Shown here piece by piece: positions 12,601-24,519 of a stretch of DNA of 64,000 bases. Each line of letters opens with the position of its first letter. Position 1 is the first letter of the stretch. The stretch is taken from assembly GCA_016785225.1 (NCBI GenBank), contig JAFBJZ010000372.1, positions 335,920-399,919 of the forward strand, written 5' to 3'. The notes under the pieces are model-generated. The model searched no databases. It was not told the origin of the DNA and was given only the letters and a program-made list of their open reading frames with translations. This DNA comes from Psettodes erumei. Its lineage: Eukaryota > Chordata > Actinopteri > Pleuronectiformes > Psettodidae. The position numbers and the translations under genes are program-made.

Positions 12601-14155
12601 ACCGACCGAACCCTCCCCACAGTGAATGGGCGACCGTCTGTTCGACCGACGCACACGCTCAGACGAGATCAGCCCGCGCACACATACAGTTGTTCTACTA
12701 GAGTCACCCACCCAGCCAGCCAGCCTTCAGACGTACCAGAGGGCTGACCACACAGATCAGAGTTCGACCACTACCTTTTTTAATCCATTACCTACCTACC
12801 AGACCCCTACCTACCAGAGTTCTTCGGCCTCTGTCTTAGCTTCTGAAAGTGAGAGAAAGAGAGCTGACGAGAGATCAGTCTTCAAGAGCCTCCCAGCGCA
12901 GTGTCTCTCCAAGTTGTAGTCATCCGTCCTTCAGTCCTTTCATCCTTCGCTTCTCTGTACTTGTTGTTTCTGCCACTGTCTCCAAAGGTAACCAAAAACC
13001 AAAAACCCTGACAAGCTCATGTTGATGATTGAAAAGAAAATGCACAGACCTGATGTATTTTGGAAAACTAGTGAAGATAAAGCTAAAGTTGAGCCTTTAT
13101 AAAGGTGCTGTGTGTAAGTTTTTGCTATCAAGACATAGCCAAACAGTCCAGAAGAAACGTGAGTTGAGCATCATTCCCTTACTTGCTGAGAGGTTTTCTC
13201 CAGCGGTGGAAGGCAACATTGGCGTTAACTCTCCTTTTGCTTGTATTTCTGTCACTTCTTTACTTTGCCACCTAATGTGGTTTCCTGCCGGGACCAGGAC
13301 GACATCAGCCTCTCACGTTGGACTGAAGACAGACTTGATGCTGCAGCGACTCTGTTGCTGAGGGGCATTAGAAGATGAGATGGGCTGGGGCTAGCTGGTT
13401 AGCATGCTAACTTCAGTTGAAGAAACGGAGTGATAGAAAACGTTAACATTGGTGTCTCTCCCAAAGAAGGAAGTTTGATGCTCAACCTCCAACATTTCAT
13501 CAAGAACCTGAGTATACGGCCGCTAATGCAAACGTTGGCTATGTAGCGATGGCAAAAACGTGCACAAAGCATATACAAGTCATACAAAGCATGCCCAGAG
13601 TGTAAATGTGTGGCTGCATGTGTGGGTGAAAGGATGAGTGAAAGCGAGAGAAAAGGGCAACTTGAATTTTAATGGGCTGTTATCTCTGAGGAGGCTTTGT
13701 CAGATATGCTGTTTTTCTTCTTGTGCCATACATGTCACAACATCATTACCATTTTAAGATGCTACTCCATTGTAGTATTAATGTTAGCACTCAAACTCAG
13801 TACACGAGTAAAGGTGGTTTTCAAACCTGTAGTCTCTTCACAGTTTCCATCTGTTGGTGCCACTCTCCTAGGGTTTAGCTCTTCACCCTGGAGGCACAAA
13901 GATTAGTTGCATTGGATTAAAACAGTAGAAAATAATCTTTGGCTCTTCAAATGAAATTTGGTTTGAGAGAATAAAGAAGATAACACATCAAGCCCATCCA
14001 GTCTCTCAGGAATTGTCAATTTTTGTTGTGGGAAGTTGTTTTGGTCTGCTCATCCTTCCAGCCTCCCCTGTGGCGAGCTAACTCCTCTCTGTTTCTGTTT
14101 CAGTCGTTCCCGTTCAGCAAGTCCAAACCGAAGCCCCACACCAGCAGACGACTGA
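9649..14155 (+). CDS. srsf7: Serine/arginine-rich splicing factor 7 (with apparent 1-nt insertion)
   Basis: Nuclear SR protein that binds exonic enhancers in pre-mRNA and recruits the splicing machinery; it also shuttles in mRNA export. Coding exons: 9649-9873, 10093-10269, 10400-10504, 10774-10815, 10933-10977, 11445-11543 and 14104-14155. The first carries most of the RRM (KVYVGDLGNGAAKGELERAF, then PPGFAFVEFEDP), the second the end of the RRM and a CCHC zinc knuckle (CYQCGDRGHYAYDC), and the others the RS domain. The zinc knuckle separates SRSF7 from SRSF3. The ATG at 9649 follows a splice acceptor at 9636-9638 and begins MSYYSSSRSS. The exons sum to one base more than a multiple of three: after YYGPL the frame breaks at about 9775-9778, and removing one base restores RSVWVARNPPGFAF. 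The intact product would be 247 aa (human 238). AATAAA signals lie at 14877-14882 and 15019-15024. Confidence 0.93.
12623..12987 (+). other. srsf7: Candidate poison cassette exon in the last srsf7 intron
   Basis: A good acceptor (CCCTCCCCACAG) ends at 12622 and a good donor (CCAAAG before GTAACC) starts at 12988, defining a 365-nt exon. Joined to the preceding srsf7 exon (phase 2), it meets TAG at 12699-12701 after 26 codons, which should trigger nonsense-mediated decay. The interval and its flank contain several GAC triplets (GACCGAC, GACGAG), the class of motif selected by SRSF7 with an intact zinc knuckle. SRSF genes are known to autoregulate through such exons; that this particular segment is used is inference. 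Confidence 0.4.
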
Positions 14156-15040
14156 GTGGAGACTATCCCCCCCCCCCACCCCCACCAACACCATCACACC
14201 CACCACACCCACCCACAACCTCCTTATACAGACAAACCCCAACCCCTACACCATGTCTGCTTTCAAAGCCCTCAGATGCTGTTTTTTTTTTTTCAACTTG
14301 TCTAGCCTAGTCTCAGTCGTTGAAGCCCCCCCCCCAGGACTGAAGTCTTTGTGCAGCCTCAGATTGTTTGAACTTAAGTCAGTGTAGCAGACAGAAATCA
14401 ATTAGCATTGGACAGGGGATTGTTTTAAATGTTCCTGCTGCTGCCGCCGTCATCGGTCGTCTCTCTTCTCTGAAGCTGTGCGTCAAAGTGTAAGAAGCAG
14501 CGACTCTTGTGAAGGTAATACTGGGTGTTGCAGTTAACTTTTAGCAGTAGTCCGTCGAAGGTAGCCCTGTTGATGCGGTTCTTGAGGGTGAGGACATTGC
14601 ATCAAAAAACAGCTTTTATTTCCTCCATTTAAATTAGCGAGCCTTGAAGATATTTTTCCCCCATTGAGAATCGGCGAAGCAATATTTTTTGTATAGCAAC
14701 CAAGTATGACTTTTGAGTTTAAATACTTTGTTGCTACTCATATTGGCATAAAAAGAGTGTTATTGGCCTGCATGCCTTTAAATATGTCACATTCCTACTG
14801 TTTGTTTCTGTGCTGCACTGCCCCCTCCTTTTTTTTTTCTTTTTTTTTACAAACCAATCAGCTTCAATGCGTGCTGAATAAATTGTTCCTCATGTGTTTG
14901 TTTTGTTTTGGGTTTTTTGTTTGTTTTCAAGTGATTTTTCTTTTTTCTGTAAGGGCTGCTTTAACAGTTTGGTTCTGTTTCTGGCTTGTATGGTAAGACA
15001 GTGGCAGTTTTATTTTTGAATAAATTTCTTCAACATATCT
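14156..15040 (+). other. srsf7: srsf7 3' UTR
   Basis: Follows the srsf7 stop codon. It opens with a C-rich stretch (about 14166-14225) and contains U-rich tracts around 14830-14850 and 14905-14950. Two polyadenylation signals, AATAAA at 14877-14882 and AATAAA at 15019-15024, suggest two possible 3' ends. Confidence 0.7.
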
Positions 15041-15442
15041 CTGTCTTTTATATTTTTGGTATTTAAAATTTTGAATATGTTGTCCTGATGTTCTCCTTTA
15101 ATATGTAAGCTGCAGGTTTCCATTACAAATATATTGTATTAGTGATGTATCAGAACAGGTGACAGCATGGTACAAACTTCCTTTATTTGTTTTACAAATA
15201 CACTGACAAACTAAAGGAGCAAAAATCGAAGTGATCAATCCTGTGATTAGACTTACCTTTATGTAGGTTAATCCATAAATCCACCTGACATGTTTCAGAA
15301 TAAACATGTGGTTAAGGCGTTTTGCAGATATAGGCGATCAGCGTTAACGCTGCACTTAATACAGTTTATACCGTCTGCCGTCCTATTGGCTGTCGCTCAG
15401 TCACAAATAGATCGACAGCTCCCCGAGCCTATCGCGGGAGAC

Positions 15443-15502
15443 GCTGGCGTTGAAGTGGGCGTGGAAACTCGAGCTGGCGTTGGAGTGGGCGTGGAAACTC
15501 GA
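15443..15502 (+). repeat. 30-bp tandem duplication in the hnrnpl proximal promoter/5' UTR
   Basis: Two head-to-tail 30-bp copies (15443-15472 and 15473-15502) differ at one base (GTTGAAG versus GTTGGAG). Each contains GGGCGTGG, a GC-box-like Sp/KLF motif. They lie 74 bp upstream of the hnrnpl start codon, so they fall in the core promoter or 5' UTR. Confidence 0.85.
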
Positions 15503-15575
15503 GCTTCGTTTTTCTTGACTTTTCCGTCCATTTCAGTTCATCGTCACTACCACCATCCTTTTTAACCGGGACAAC

Positions 15576-18500
15576 ATGGCTACTGCGGCGAGCCGTTACT
15601 ACAGCGAAGACGGCAGGGCTACGAAACGTCAGAAAACCGACGGCATGGCCACGGTGAGTCGGTTTGTCGTGAACCGCGCTGGGGATTTGTTTAACTTGCA
15701 TAACCGACGCACTCGGCCCGCTTACCGTCTTGTTGGCAGAGTTCAATTCATTCAAAAGCGCGTTGGTGGGAAAAAATGGGTCACGACGGCTCCCAGGTCG
15801 TTCAATCTGTGTGTGGCTGCGGTGTTTTACGAGCTCTGTCATTCTAACGTTGTATATTGTACGCGTGGGGTTAACGAGGACACGTATGTTTGTGCAGTGC
15901 GGTCTGAATTGGACCGTTCGAGGGCGGTTTCCCTGGGCCGGGCCGGGCTGGGCCTCGGCGGAGCCCGGCTTTGTTCTCCCACCGGTGATGCTAGCAGCGC
16001 GTTAGCCGTGAGCTACACACCGGGGGCCGCGGGGCCAAACCAGCCGCTACCTTTGCGTGGGGAGGGGGGGGGCGTCACGCCGTATAAGCATGCGTTTGTT
16101 TTACGCAGCTCGTCGTGAGATTTCGCCGACTAAGTGAAGCATTAAATAACACATGTAGCGCGATGATTAACTGCCCCCTTCCCCCCAGCGGCCCCTCGTA
16201 ACCCGGGGTTAATTAGCTTTTTGTTTATAGGCGAGATGGAAGCAGGACAGGTAACAGATGATGCGATGTTAGTTGAAACACGAGCCACATATTGTTTTTG
16301 GTGTGGTCAAATGTTTACCGAGGAAGATACACATTTTTCAGACGCACGGAACAGTCGTGCAGGCGTTACATAAAAACCTGCGACAATACAAGATTGTCAT
16401 CGTGATAACTCGGTTGCAAATGTCGGAGGACAACAGGGAGATTAGATCTGATTCAACTTTATTGTCACTACACAAATGCAAGGCAGCAAGATGCAGTAAG
16501 CCTCTAACCAGCAGTGCAAAAGAGGAGTGCAGAATATATATATATAAGACAATGAAGTTACTACGAGAAACCAAGGCTGGGCATTTAAACAAGAGTATAT
16601 GCTCTGTATTTTACAGGCAGTTTCTATGTGAAATGTATGTCACCACACATCTTTAAAGAAAAGACGAGTAAATGTGGAGCATGTTTTCCTGTGCACAGGG
16701 GTATGAAGATCCTCACAAGACCCTACCGTCTGTGGTGGTCCATGTCCGCGGGCTGGTCGACGGCGTCACAGAGGCCGACCTCGTGGAGGCCTTGCAAGAA
16801 TTTGGTACAATCAGGTAAAGAGCAAGAGGGCGTGTGTGCAGATTAGTAATCCTGTTTATGCTCACACTCGGGTTCGGTTCATTCTTGCAGCCCTGGAACA
16901 TATGAAGTTTAGAAGGAAGTTTTATACAGGCTACTTGCTGTAAATGTGGTTGCATCCGCAGCCCTTTCGTCTGACCTGTTTTTATTTTCCCCCTGTTAAG
17001 CTATGTGGTGGTGATGCCCAAGAAGCGCCAGGCGCTGGTGGAGTACGAAGACATGAACGGCTCATCCACAGCAGTCACCTACGCTGCGGACAACCAAGTT
17101 TACATCGCCGGCCACCCAGCCTTCATCAACTACTCCACGAGCCAGAAGATCTCCAGGCCGGGAGACTCGGACGACTCCAGGAGCGTGAACAATGTGCTCC
17201 TGCTCACCATCATGAACCCCATCTACCCCATCACCACGGTAAACACACAGATATGCTGTGAAGCCTGCTGCGTGTCTCTCAGGCTTTGAATTCCCTCAGA
17301 GTAGTGTCACTGCTGTTGGTAGTAAACAGAAGCTTGTTAGAGCTCGTGCTCTACAGTCGAAACTCCATTTGCTCATGTCTTAGTTTTAGCTTGTCATGTG
17401 AAGTTATGCCAAAAAACATGTTTTAGACATCATTCAACATTTCCTGGCTTCAGCTTCTCTGCTGTGAGGATTTTGTGTGCGGAGGTTCTCGAGCTTTACA
17501 TGCCACTGTTGGTTGTGTCTACATTGATGTGACATTTACCTCTGATTGTGTGTATTAGTTTTTAACTGGGTACATTTTCACAGGATGTCCTCTACACTAT
17601 CTGCAACAACTGCGGTCCTGTCCAGAGAATCGTCATTTTCCGGAAGAACGGCGTCCAGGCGATGGTTGAATATCCTTTTTCTGTTTTCTGTTGTTGCCAT
17701 GTGACACGGGGCAGATGCTGCTGTATTTCCACAACTCTTTTGTGACGGTAGTTCACGGCAGCAAACAAACCTGTTAGACGGAGTGTTCTGGGACCTGTTG
17801 GTGAATTTTACAGTAGCACATGATGAAACTGGATTTAACTGGAGATTGGTTGGATGCCAGTCGTTTCTGTGCAGGTGTCAGGTAACCACTGGTGTACAAG
17901 AAGAATTTTAATCATTAACATTAAGTTTGATCCTTAACCCAGTTATACATTTGACTCTGTGCAAAGTGCCCAGCGGGCCAAGGCGTCGCTCAACGGCGCA
18001 GACATCTACTCCGGCTGCTGCACACTGAAGATCGAGTACGCCAAGGTGCAAATGCAACACACAACACAACCATTGCTCATAAACAAAGGGGGTGTAGTGA
18101 GCTCGCAGCAGCATGAATACAGCCCCGCTGAGCTCATCTAAACAAGTGTAAAAATGTCAGGTGGACTTGTGTTCCCGCAGCCCACTCGCCTGAATGTGTT
18201 CAAGAACGACCAGGACACCTGGGACTACACCAACCCCAACCTGGGAGGTCCAGGTAAAACCTCATACACCACAAACACGCTCCCCAGCACCCGCTGAGCG
18301 CCTCGCACGCTTCGTAGCCAAGAATGCCTGAGACCATTAAGCGCCCTTACTGCCACTGTGGGGAGTTTCAGCGAGCGGGCTGCTGGGACGATGGCGGCCA
18401 CACCCTTCACTGATAATGCCATTAAAGAAGATGATTCTTTTAACTGCGTCCAGTTTACCAATACTGTATTTTAGGAAGAATCTTTATGGCATTATGACTG

Positions 18501-21500
18501 AAGTGTTGTGCTTTGAGTCCACACGGTGGTGGTGGGACAGCTGGGGAAGTTTTAGAAAAACCAAGGATTAATATTCAGATTGGACGCCTCCTAATAATCA
18601 TCTCCAGCTGAACGTGTTTTAAAGGACTCGGCTGTGTGCTGGGAATGGTAGGAACATATTTGCAGGCAGAAATACCAAGGAATTTTGACACGTTGTGTTT
18701 GACCTGTGCGCTGTTCTCCGTATCTGGAGGCTAGCTTTCTAGTTGACTGTGGCATGTTGTCATTCTGGTTTACTTCAGCTTGTAACATGTTTACATTTTA
18801 CCAGTATAAGCCCTCGATATTAGTCGCCTGAGTTCCTGTTTTGAAAGCTTAAACAACAACCATGACCAGACGGCTGCCGTTCACCGGGTGGGGCTTCCTG
18901 CTTCGTCACCTCAGCTATGATTCACACAGAGGTCAATTCTCTGCTTGAGTTACCGCAGGTGTGATGGTCACTGGAATGTAGGGCGTTGCTGGGTGACGAC
19001 TCTCTCCCCTCATGGAGACACAAACCTGTTGAGCAGTTTTGTTTCTGCCTGCATCTGCTGTTCCTGCCTTCCTTTAAGCCACGTTCAGGAGTGTTTTTGT
19101 TTTTCTTGGAAATGAGACGTGCTTTAGCTCATTTTTAACAGGCAACATGTTTTTCAACTTTGACTTTCAATTTACTGAAAACAAATTTGCCATTTAAAAA
19201 AACAAACAAAAAAAACAACAAAAGCTGATCCTGGTCCTTTTCCACTGACATCTAACTTCTAACATCAAATTTTCCCATGTTATTTATTTTAAAATTTATT
19301 TCTTAACTTGACCGTGGTGAGGTCTGGCACCTGTGGTCGCAGTAAAGTAGAACGTGGTTCTGACTAAGGCCCAGATGTGCGAAGTGAGACCAGAGGCATG
19401 GACCAGCATCAGCGAACAGAACGCTCGGCTCTGCGGCGTCACGTGACTCCTCGCGTCCTCCTGACGACAATCTGTGATCGGTTAAGCAACACAAACTGCT
19501 CGAGCAGGGTCCAGGCGGCACACACGCTGACAACACCAGCAACCACCTGCAGCATCCACCTGCACAGTGAGGACACAACCACTATCACACAGAGATACAA
19601 GGGGGACGAGCAACAAGACACCAGGACTGATTTACCACTGACTCCTCCGTCTGCGCATTCCTGCACGAGCCCCCGCCAAGAGCAGCCACACTTCCAGAGG
19701 GCGGGGCGTTTTGGGCACTGAGCTACACTTGGTCCCTCCCCCACCCTTTTCTTCCTTTCATACCCGTTGTGAGACACATTTGCAGCAGGCCACAGCCTGC
19801 CCCTACAAACCCCACCCCCACCACCGCCTACACCCAACGGAGACTGACACCAGCGAAGACACAGCATCCACCCAAACAGAAGTAGCGACAGACATCTCTC
19901 GGTACAGCAGCCGACGCACACTGATACTGACCCGAGGTCAGGTCTTTTTAAAAAGCCGTGGCCCCGTCCTGTACCGTCACGCAAAAACAACACACCCTCG
20001 ACACTTGTTGATGCCGTCAGCGACTGATCCAGTAGATGACTCACACCCTCCCCCCCCGAATCGAGCTGTAGCCACTCACACTGGAGTCCACACAAGACAA
20101 CTGATGAAGACGAGACACTGCTGACAACACCATCAAGCACACTCGTTTTTTTTTCTTGGTTTGACCCCCGTATGTGTTGCCTCCCACATGGAACTCAGTC
20201 TTTTCTCTTCCTCTTTCTCCTCATCCTCCATCTTTTCCTCCCTCTGGTTTTCTGACCACATTGCATCCCCTCTCCCTTTTTTTATTTTTCAGTGCAGCTT
20301 TTTTTCCCTCTATCTCTCTCTCTCTAAATATTTTAAAGTCTCTAGAACCTGTGTAACGCCTTCCATGTGATGCAGGTTTGGCAATTTGTGGCTAAGAAGA
20401 GCCGGCTCCCCAACTGAAATGTGCTCTATGGCCGCCTCAAGGGTCTCCCAGTGGGCGGTAAGCGGACTATTCCAAAATGGAACAAAACGGACGGAAACGC
20501 CAGCCCGCCCCCCCCACACCCAGCAGTGGGCTTGATAAAACCAGGAGTCGATCCTCAGGTGGAGAGTTGTGCCCTCCCCCCTCCCCAAAAGAGGAAAATG
20601 GATAAGAGTATGGGATGAAATGAATTGAGTGGCGAGGTGCTGGAACTACTGCTGCAAATGTCTTCCTCCCACTGTTTGTAAGCGTGCAGTAAGTAAATCG
20701 AGAACCCTCCTCGGGGGAACATAACCGCACAGCACCACACGACCCCTCAAAGCCCAGCACCCAACATCGTCTCACAAGACTGACATGCCTCCATTTTCTC
20801 CTCCTCTTTCTCTCTCTCTGTGGAAGAGGGCGATGGTTGTGGTTCTGTCGGAGCCTGAGTTTCTCGTTTGCTCGCTCTGTCCCGTCGCTCCCACTGGAAT
20901 CCCATCTATGTGTGTGGTTCCTTGGATTAACGGGATAGTTTCTTTGGGAATGAAATCATGTTTTTCTGTTTCTTTTGTTAGTCTGGGGAGAAGGGGTGGG
21001 AGCTTCGTGTTAATTCATGTAGGATGTGTTCGACCAGCCCTTTTCACGCACCAGCCACAGTGGCTGATGGTGTCCCAAAATTGTTTGAGCCACTTTTGAT
21101 ATTTCAGTTGCCAAATTGCTGCTTAAATCTGCCTGGTTGGTCACCTGCAGAGGTACCGAACCATTTCTGCTGAATTTTCTTTTCCACATTTATCCTGACA
21201 GCCAGGTTTATTGCACTCTTCTGACATTTAACTGGGGGTAATTTCACATTTGTCCGAGGGTTTAAGAAAAATGTACTTTTTGTTTTAACTTGGCTTCCAT
21301 TCTGATTGTGTATGATTATTGTGTACCTGTACAGATGGTGATGCAGATGGCAATGGGAGCAATGCAGGTGTGTGTGAGCGTACAAACTTCATTTCTTCTT
21401 AAAAACATTAGCAGTTTGATACTTATCCAGAGTGACTGTTGTTTTGATGCCTCTGCCCTCCTCATCCACCTCCATCTTTGCCATTTCCCCCCATTTCCAC

Positions 21501-23963
21501 ATGGTGGATGTTTTGGGACTAGGGTTACTTCCTGTAGAACCTGATACTGACCTTGCCCTCTGTCACATTCCTCACGCCTCCCTCCCCATTTCACTCCACT
21601 CATTTGAACACAGACCACGGTCTCTTCGGCTACCTGTTTGACTGCTGTAGCCTGGAGTGTAATGTGGGAGGGGCTTCACGTCTGTGCTGGCTGGGACCTT
21701 TAGAGGCAACATGAAACTCTGAATGCATGTGTCTGACACTGAACTTCCCCTTGACAAATAATTTGATCCACTTCACGGTGTGAGGCCTGAGGCCGACACG
21801 CCAGTTTGTAGTGTAAAACCTAATCAAAGTGGAGAGATTGCATGGGCCTCGTTTCTTCTCCATTACTCACCTGTCGCTTGTCTTTCCTTTCTCCACCTTC
21901 TCTTCCCGCTCTTGTAGAGGATGTGAATGCCAACCCCAACAAGCGCCAGAGACAGCCTGCTCTGCTGGGCGACCACCCTCCGGAGTACGGTAAGACTCCC
22001 ACGCCCCTGGGGAACAGCGTGCCGCCGCCTCTTCTGGACCGACAGATTAAAACCCGTTCCCTGAGCAGACAGTCGTGTTTTTAAATGGGCCCTCCACACA
22101 GTGGCAGCTAAGTGGTGTCCATGTTGTGTTGTCACGTATGCTACGTACGCATTCGTCTTTTTTTTAAGTGAAGCCCCCCGCCGTCCTGCTCGGCGAGCAG
22201 TTTAATTTCGCGCTCCCTCACGCTGCCTCGTTCCTCAGGCGGCGGTTACCACGGCTACGACGAGAGCTACGGGTCCCCGCCCTACGAGGGTCGGCGCATG
22301 GGGCCGCCGATGAGGGGGCGTGGAGGAAGGAGCTACGGGCCGGGCTACGGACCACCTCCCCCTCCTCCCGGCGAGTACGGCGCCCACGCCGATTCTCCGG
22401 TGGTCATGGTGTACGGACTGGATCCTCTCAAGATGAACGCCGACCGCGTCTTCAATATCTTTTGTCTCTATGGCAACGTGGAGCGGGTGAGTATCTGACG
22501 GGGTCTGTTTTGGTGAGGGAAGGAGAGACTGTCCGAGCTCATAGTTACACGCAAAAGGTTCTTGTGCTTTTTTTGGTAAATGCAACATTTTCTTCAACAA
22601 ACATCCATGTTACTACACAGCTCAGTATGTGATCATTAATAACAGAACCAGCTGTATGACATGTATTTTTCAGTTTTTGATTCCAGGGTTGTTCATTCAC
22701 TTGTGTTTTGCTGTGAGCTGCAACTGGAGCTGAAATTATTTTAATTCTTCCTAACATAACATCACGCCTTTGCTCCAAGCGATCAAGCGATGAATCATCT
22801 CACGTCATCGCATGATCCCATCCTCTGACACATTCCACAGGTGAAATTCATGAAGAGCAAGCCCGGGGCGGCCATGGTGGAGATGGGCGACTGCTACGCA
22901 GTGGACCGTGCCATCACTCATCTCAACAATAACTTCCTCTTTGGACAGAAACTCAACGTGTGGTGAGTTTGCCCTGTTATCCCGGAGAAGTGGGCGATGC
23001 TGTGAAGTTGCAGATGAGACAAATTAATGATGTTATGTAGATGTAGGTGTCAGGCCAGAAACAAAACGCTAACTCCACTCCGGGTTTCTCGCCTAACGTG
23101 GACGGGACAATCTTTATCCTCCCTGCAGCGTGTCCAAGCAGCAGGCCATCGTGCCCGGTCAGTGCTACGAGCTGGACGACGGCACGAGCAGTTTCAAGGA
23201 CTTCCACGGCTCCAGGAACAACCGGTTCACCTCGCCGGAGCAGGCTGCCAAAAACCGCATCCAGCACCCAAGCAACGTGTTGCACTTCTTCAACGCCCAG
23301 CCAGACGTCACGCCCGAGGTTTTCTCTCAGGTCTGTGTGACGTCTAAGCTGAACTCATTTCACTTGACGTTAAAGCCGCCAACGCAGGGAGCTGTGACCA
23401 TCACAACAGAAGGATTTAAAGTGCTGCGTTTACAGTGCTCATCATAAATATTGTGCTCTTTTGCAGATTTGCGATGAGATCGGTGTCAAGTGCCCCGTCA
23501 ACGTCAAAATGTTCACAGGAAAAAGTAAGTTGTTTTAAATTCAGTTGCGGTTGTTGCATCTGAAATCCCTTAAGACAACTTAAAGAAGTGCACAAAAGCT
23601 AAACAAACAACGCTGACAGGAGGGATTTAGTTTATGAAAACCAGCAGAGGGCAGTGGTGCTTCATGTGTGCAGCAGTAAATTTGACCCCCACCCACCCCC
23701 AACAACCAGGCGGAGCGGCTCCCAGTGACCGCAGTGCTTCAGGTCTGCTAGAGTGGGAGTCCATCAACGACGCCATGGAGGCCCTGGCCCTGATGAACCA
23801 CTACCAGATGAAGAACGCAGGTATGTGTGAGAGGAAGCACGCACACGTGAAGAGAAACGCCGGCGCTTGCTGATGCCTTGTTCTCTGTCTCTTTCTCTTT
23901 CTAGCCGGTCCTTACCCCTACACCCTCAAACTGTGCTTCTCCACCGTTCAGCACGCCAACTGA
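15576..23963 (+). CDS. hnrnpl: Heterogeneous nuclear ribonucleoprotein L
   Basis: Nuclear RNA-binding protein that recognises CA-rich RNA and controls splicing and mRNA stability. Thirteen coding exons: 15576-15653, 16699-16814, 17001-17238, 17584-17669, 17949-18045, 18181-18253, 21918-21989, 22239-22486, 22841-22962, 23129-23330, 23467-23524, 23710-23820 and 23905-23963 (TGA). They join to exactly 520 codons, 519 aa. RRM1 is at about residues 36-110 (SVVVHVRGLVDGVTEADLVE), RRM2 about 125-205 (LLLTIMNPIYPITTDVLYTI), then a Gly/Pro/Tyr-rich linker, RRM3 about 304-380 (VVMVYGLDPLKMNADRVFN) and RRM4 about 425-512. It ends in YTLKLCFSTVQHAN. The start MATAASRYYSEDGRATKRQK matches the hnRNP L N terminus. 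The linker PNKRQRQPALLGDHPPEYGG favours hnRNP L over hnRNP LL. The intron between exons 4 and 5 has AT-AC ends. ech1 follows, as in the human HNRNPL-ECH1 pair. Confidence 0.95.
16447..16560 (+). repeat. Possible dispersed fish repeat fragment in hnrnpl intron 1
   Basis: The segment begins with GATTCAACTTTATTGTCACT, continues with a motif around CTAACCAGCAGTGCAAAA and ends in a short TA repeat. This resembles an interspersed element common in fish genomes, but the class cannot be named from memory, and a repeat-library search would be needed. hnrnpl intron 1 (15654-16698) is otherwise unremarkable apart from GC-rich sequence next to exon 1. Confidence 0.35.
17670..17948 (+). other. hnrnpl: U12-type AT-AC intron in hnrnpl
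   Basis: The intron begins ATATCCTTTT, matching the minor-spliceosome 5' splice-site consensus, and ends TTATAC. A branch-site match, GATCCTTAAC (consensus TTCCTTAAC), sits about 10 nt before the 3' end. Using these boundaries joins ATG GTT GA to A TTT GAC and keeps the RRM2 reading frame (AMVEFDSVQSAQRA). No GT donor at this place preserves the protein. Confidence 0.88.
19490..20130 (+). promoter_or_regulatory. hnrnpl: CA-rich intronic tract in hnrnpl, putative autoregulatory hnRNP L binding region
   Basis: About 640 nt of the largest hnrnpl intron (18254-21917) is dominated by A and C, with many ACACA, CACCA and CAACAC clusters but no simple repeat. hnRNP L binds CA-rich RNA, and mammalian HNRNPL autoregulates through a poison exon in the corresponding intron flanked by CA clusters. 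The strand bias also produces a long antisense ORF (19439-20140), which is an artefact of composition. Function here is inferred from composition and position. Confidence 0.55.
20376..20457 (+). other. hnrnpl: Candidate poison exon in the long hnrnpl intron
   Basis: An acceptor (GATGCAG) ending at 20375 lies downstream of a long pyrimidine-rich stretch (about 20190-20330), and a donor GTAAGC begins at 20458. The 82-nt exon would shift the frame. Joined to exon 6 (phase 1), it reads GLAICG and then TAA. It follows the CA-rich tract, the arrangement expected for hnRNP L autoregulation. An alternative acceptor is TTTTTCAG ending near 20291. Inclusion cannot be shown from sequence alone. Confidence 0.4.
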
Positions 23964-24510
23964 AAGTTTTAGCCAGGAAAGACGAAGATCGGTCCGCCAT
24001 TCCCTGGTTCACATGTACTTAGACGCGACTGCTTGCGACACACCTGGGGAAAATTGATTTTCCGGAAAACAAAACACAACAACTTCAAATACTGTGACCT
24101 TTTACCTTTCACGATGCGTTTGACTCCTGAAGTGCAAACTCCTATTTGGTATAGTAAGCAGACTTAACAAATGCTAACAAGCATTTCAAATGTTTTGATA
24201 TTTATGCCCCAGATGTGGTTTATAGAGTATCAGTACCTGTGTGTCTTCGATATTAAGTTGTCCTTTTTACTTTTTGTATCATGCTTATACAGTAAACCTG
24301 ACATGTGAGAAAGTATTTGAGAGCCTCGGTTTTATGCTCAGGTGGTGCAGTGGACAACGTGGTTTTGTAAGAGCTGTCTTTTGAAACTTTTATTATAGCT
24401 CACTTTGTTTTTCCTTTTTGTGTTATTTTAATTGCTGCCGATTCAGTTCTGCGTCTCCGTGTCTGATGTGCAGATGGAGAATTGTTTTGTTCTAAGAAAA
24501 TAAAAACCAA
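23964..24510 (+). other. hnrnpl: hnrnpl 3' UTR with polyadenylation signal
   Basis: Runs from the hnrnpl stop codon to a consensus AATAAA at 24499-24504 followed by T-rich sequence. No other coding potential is visible. Confidence 0.75.
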
Positions 24511-24519
24511 AAAAAACAC

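Noticed and set aside
19439..20140. Long antisense ORF (233 codons) opposite the hnrnpl intron
   Set aside because: It mirrors the CA-rich tract (GT-rich on the minus strand), has no recognisable domain and lies in a strongly biased region; composition explains it.
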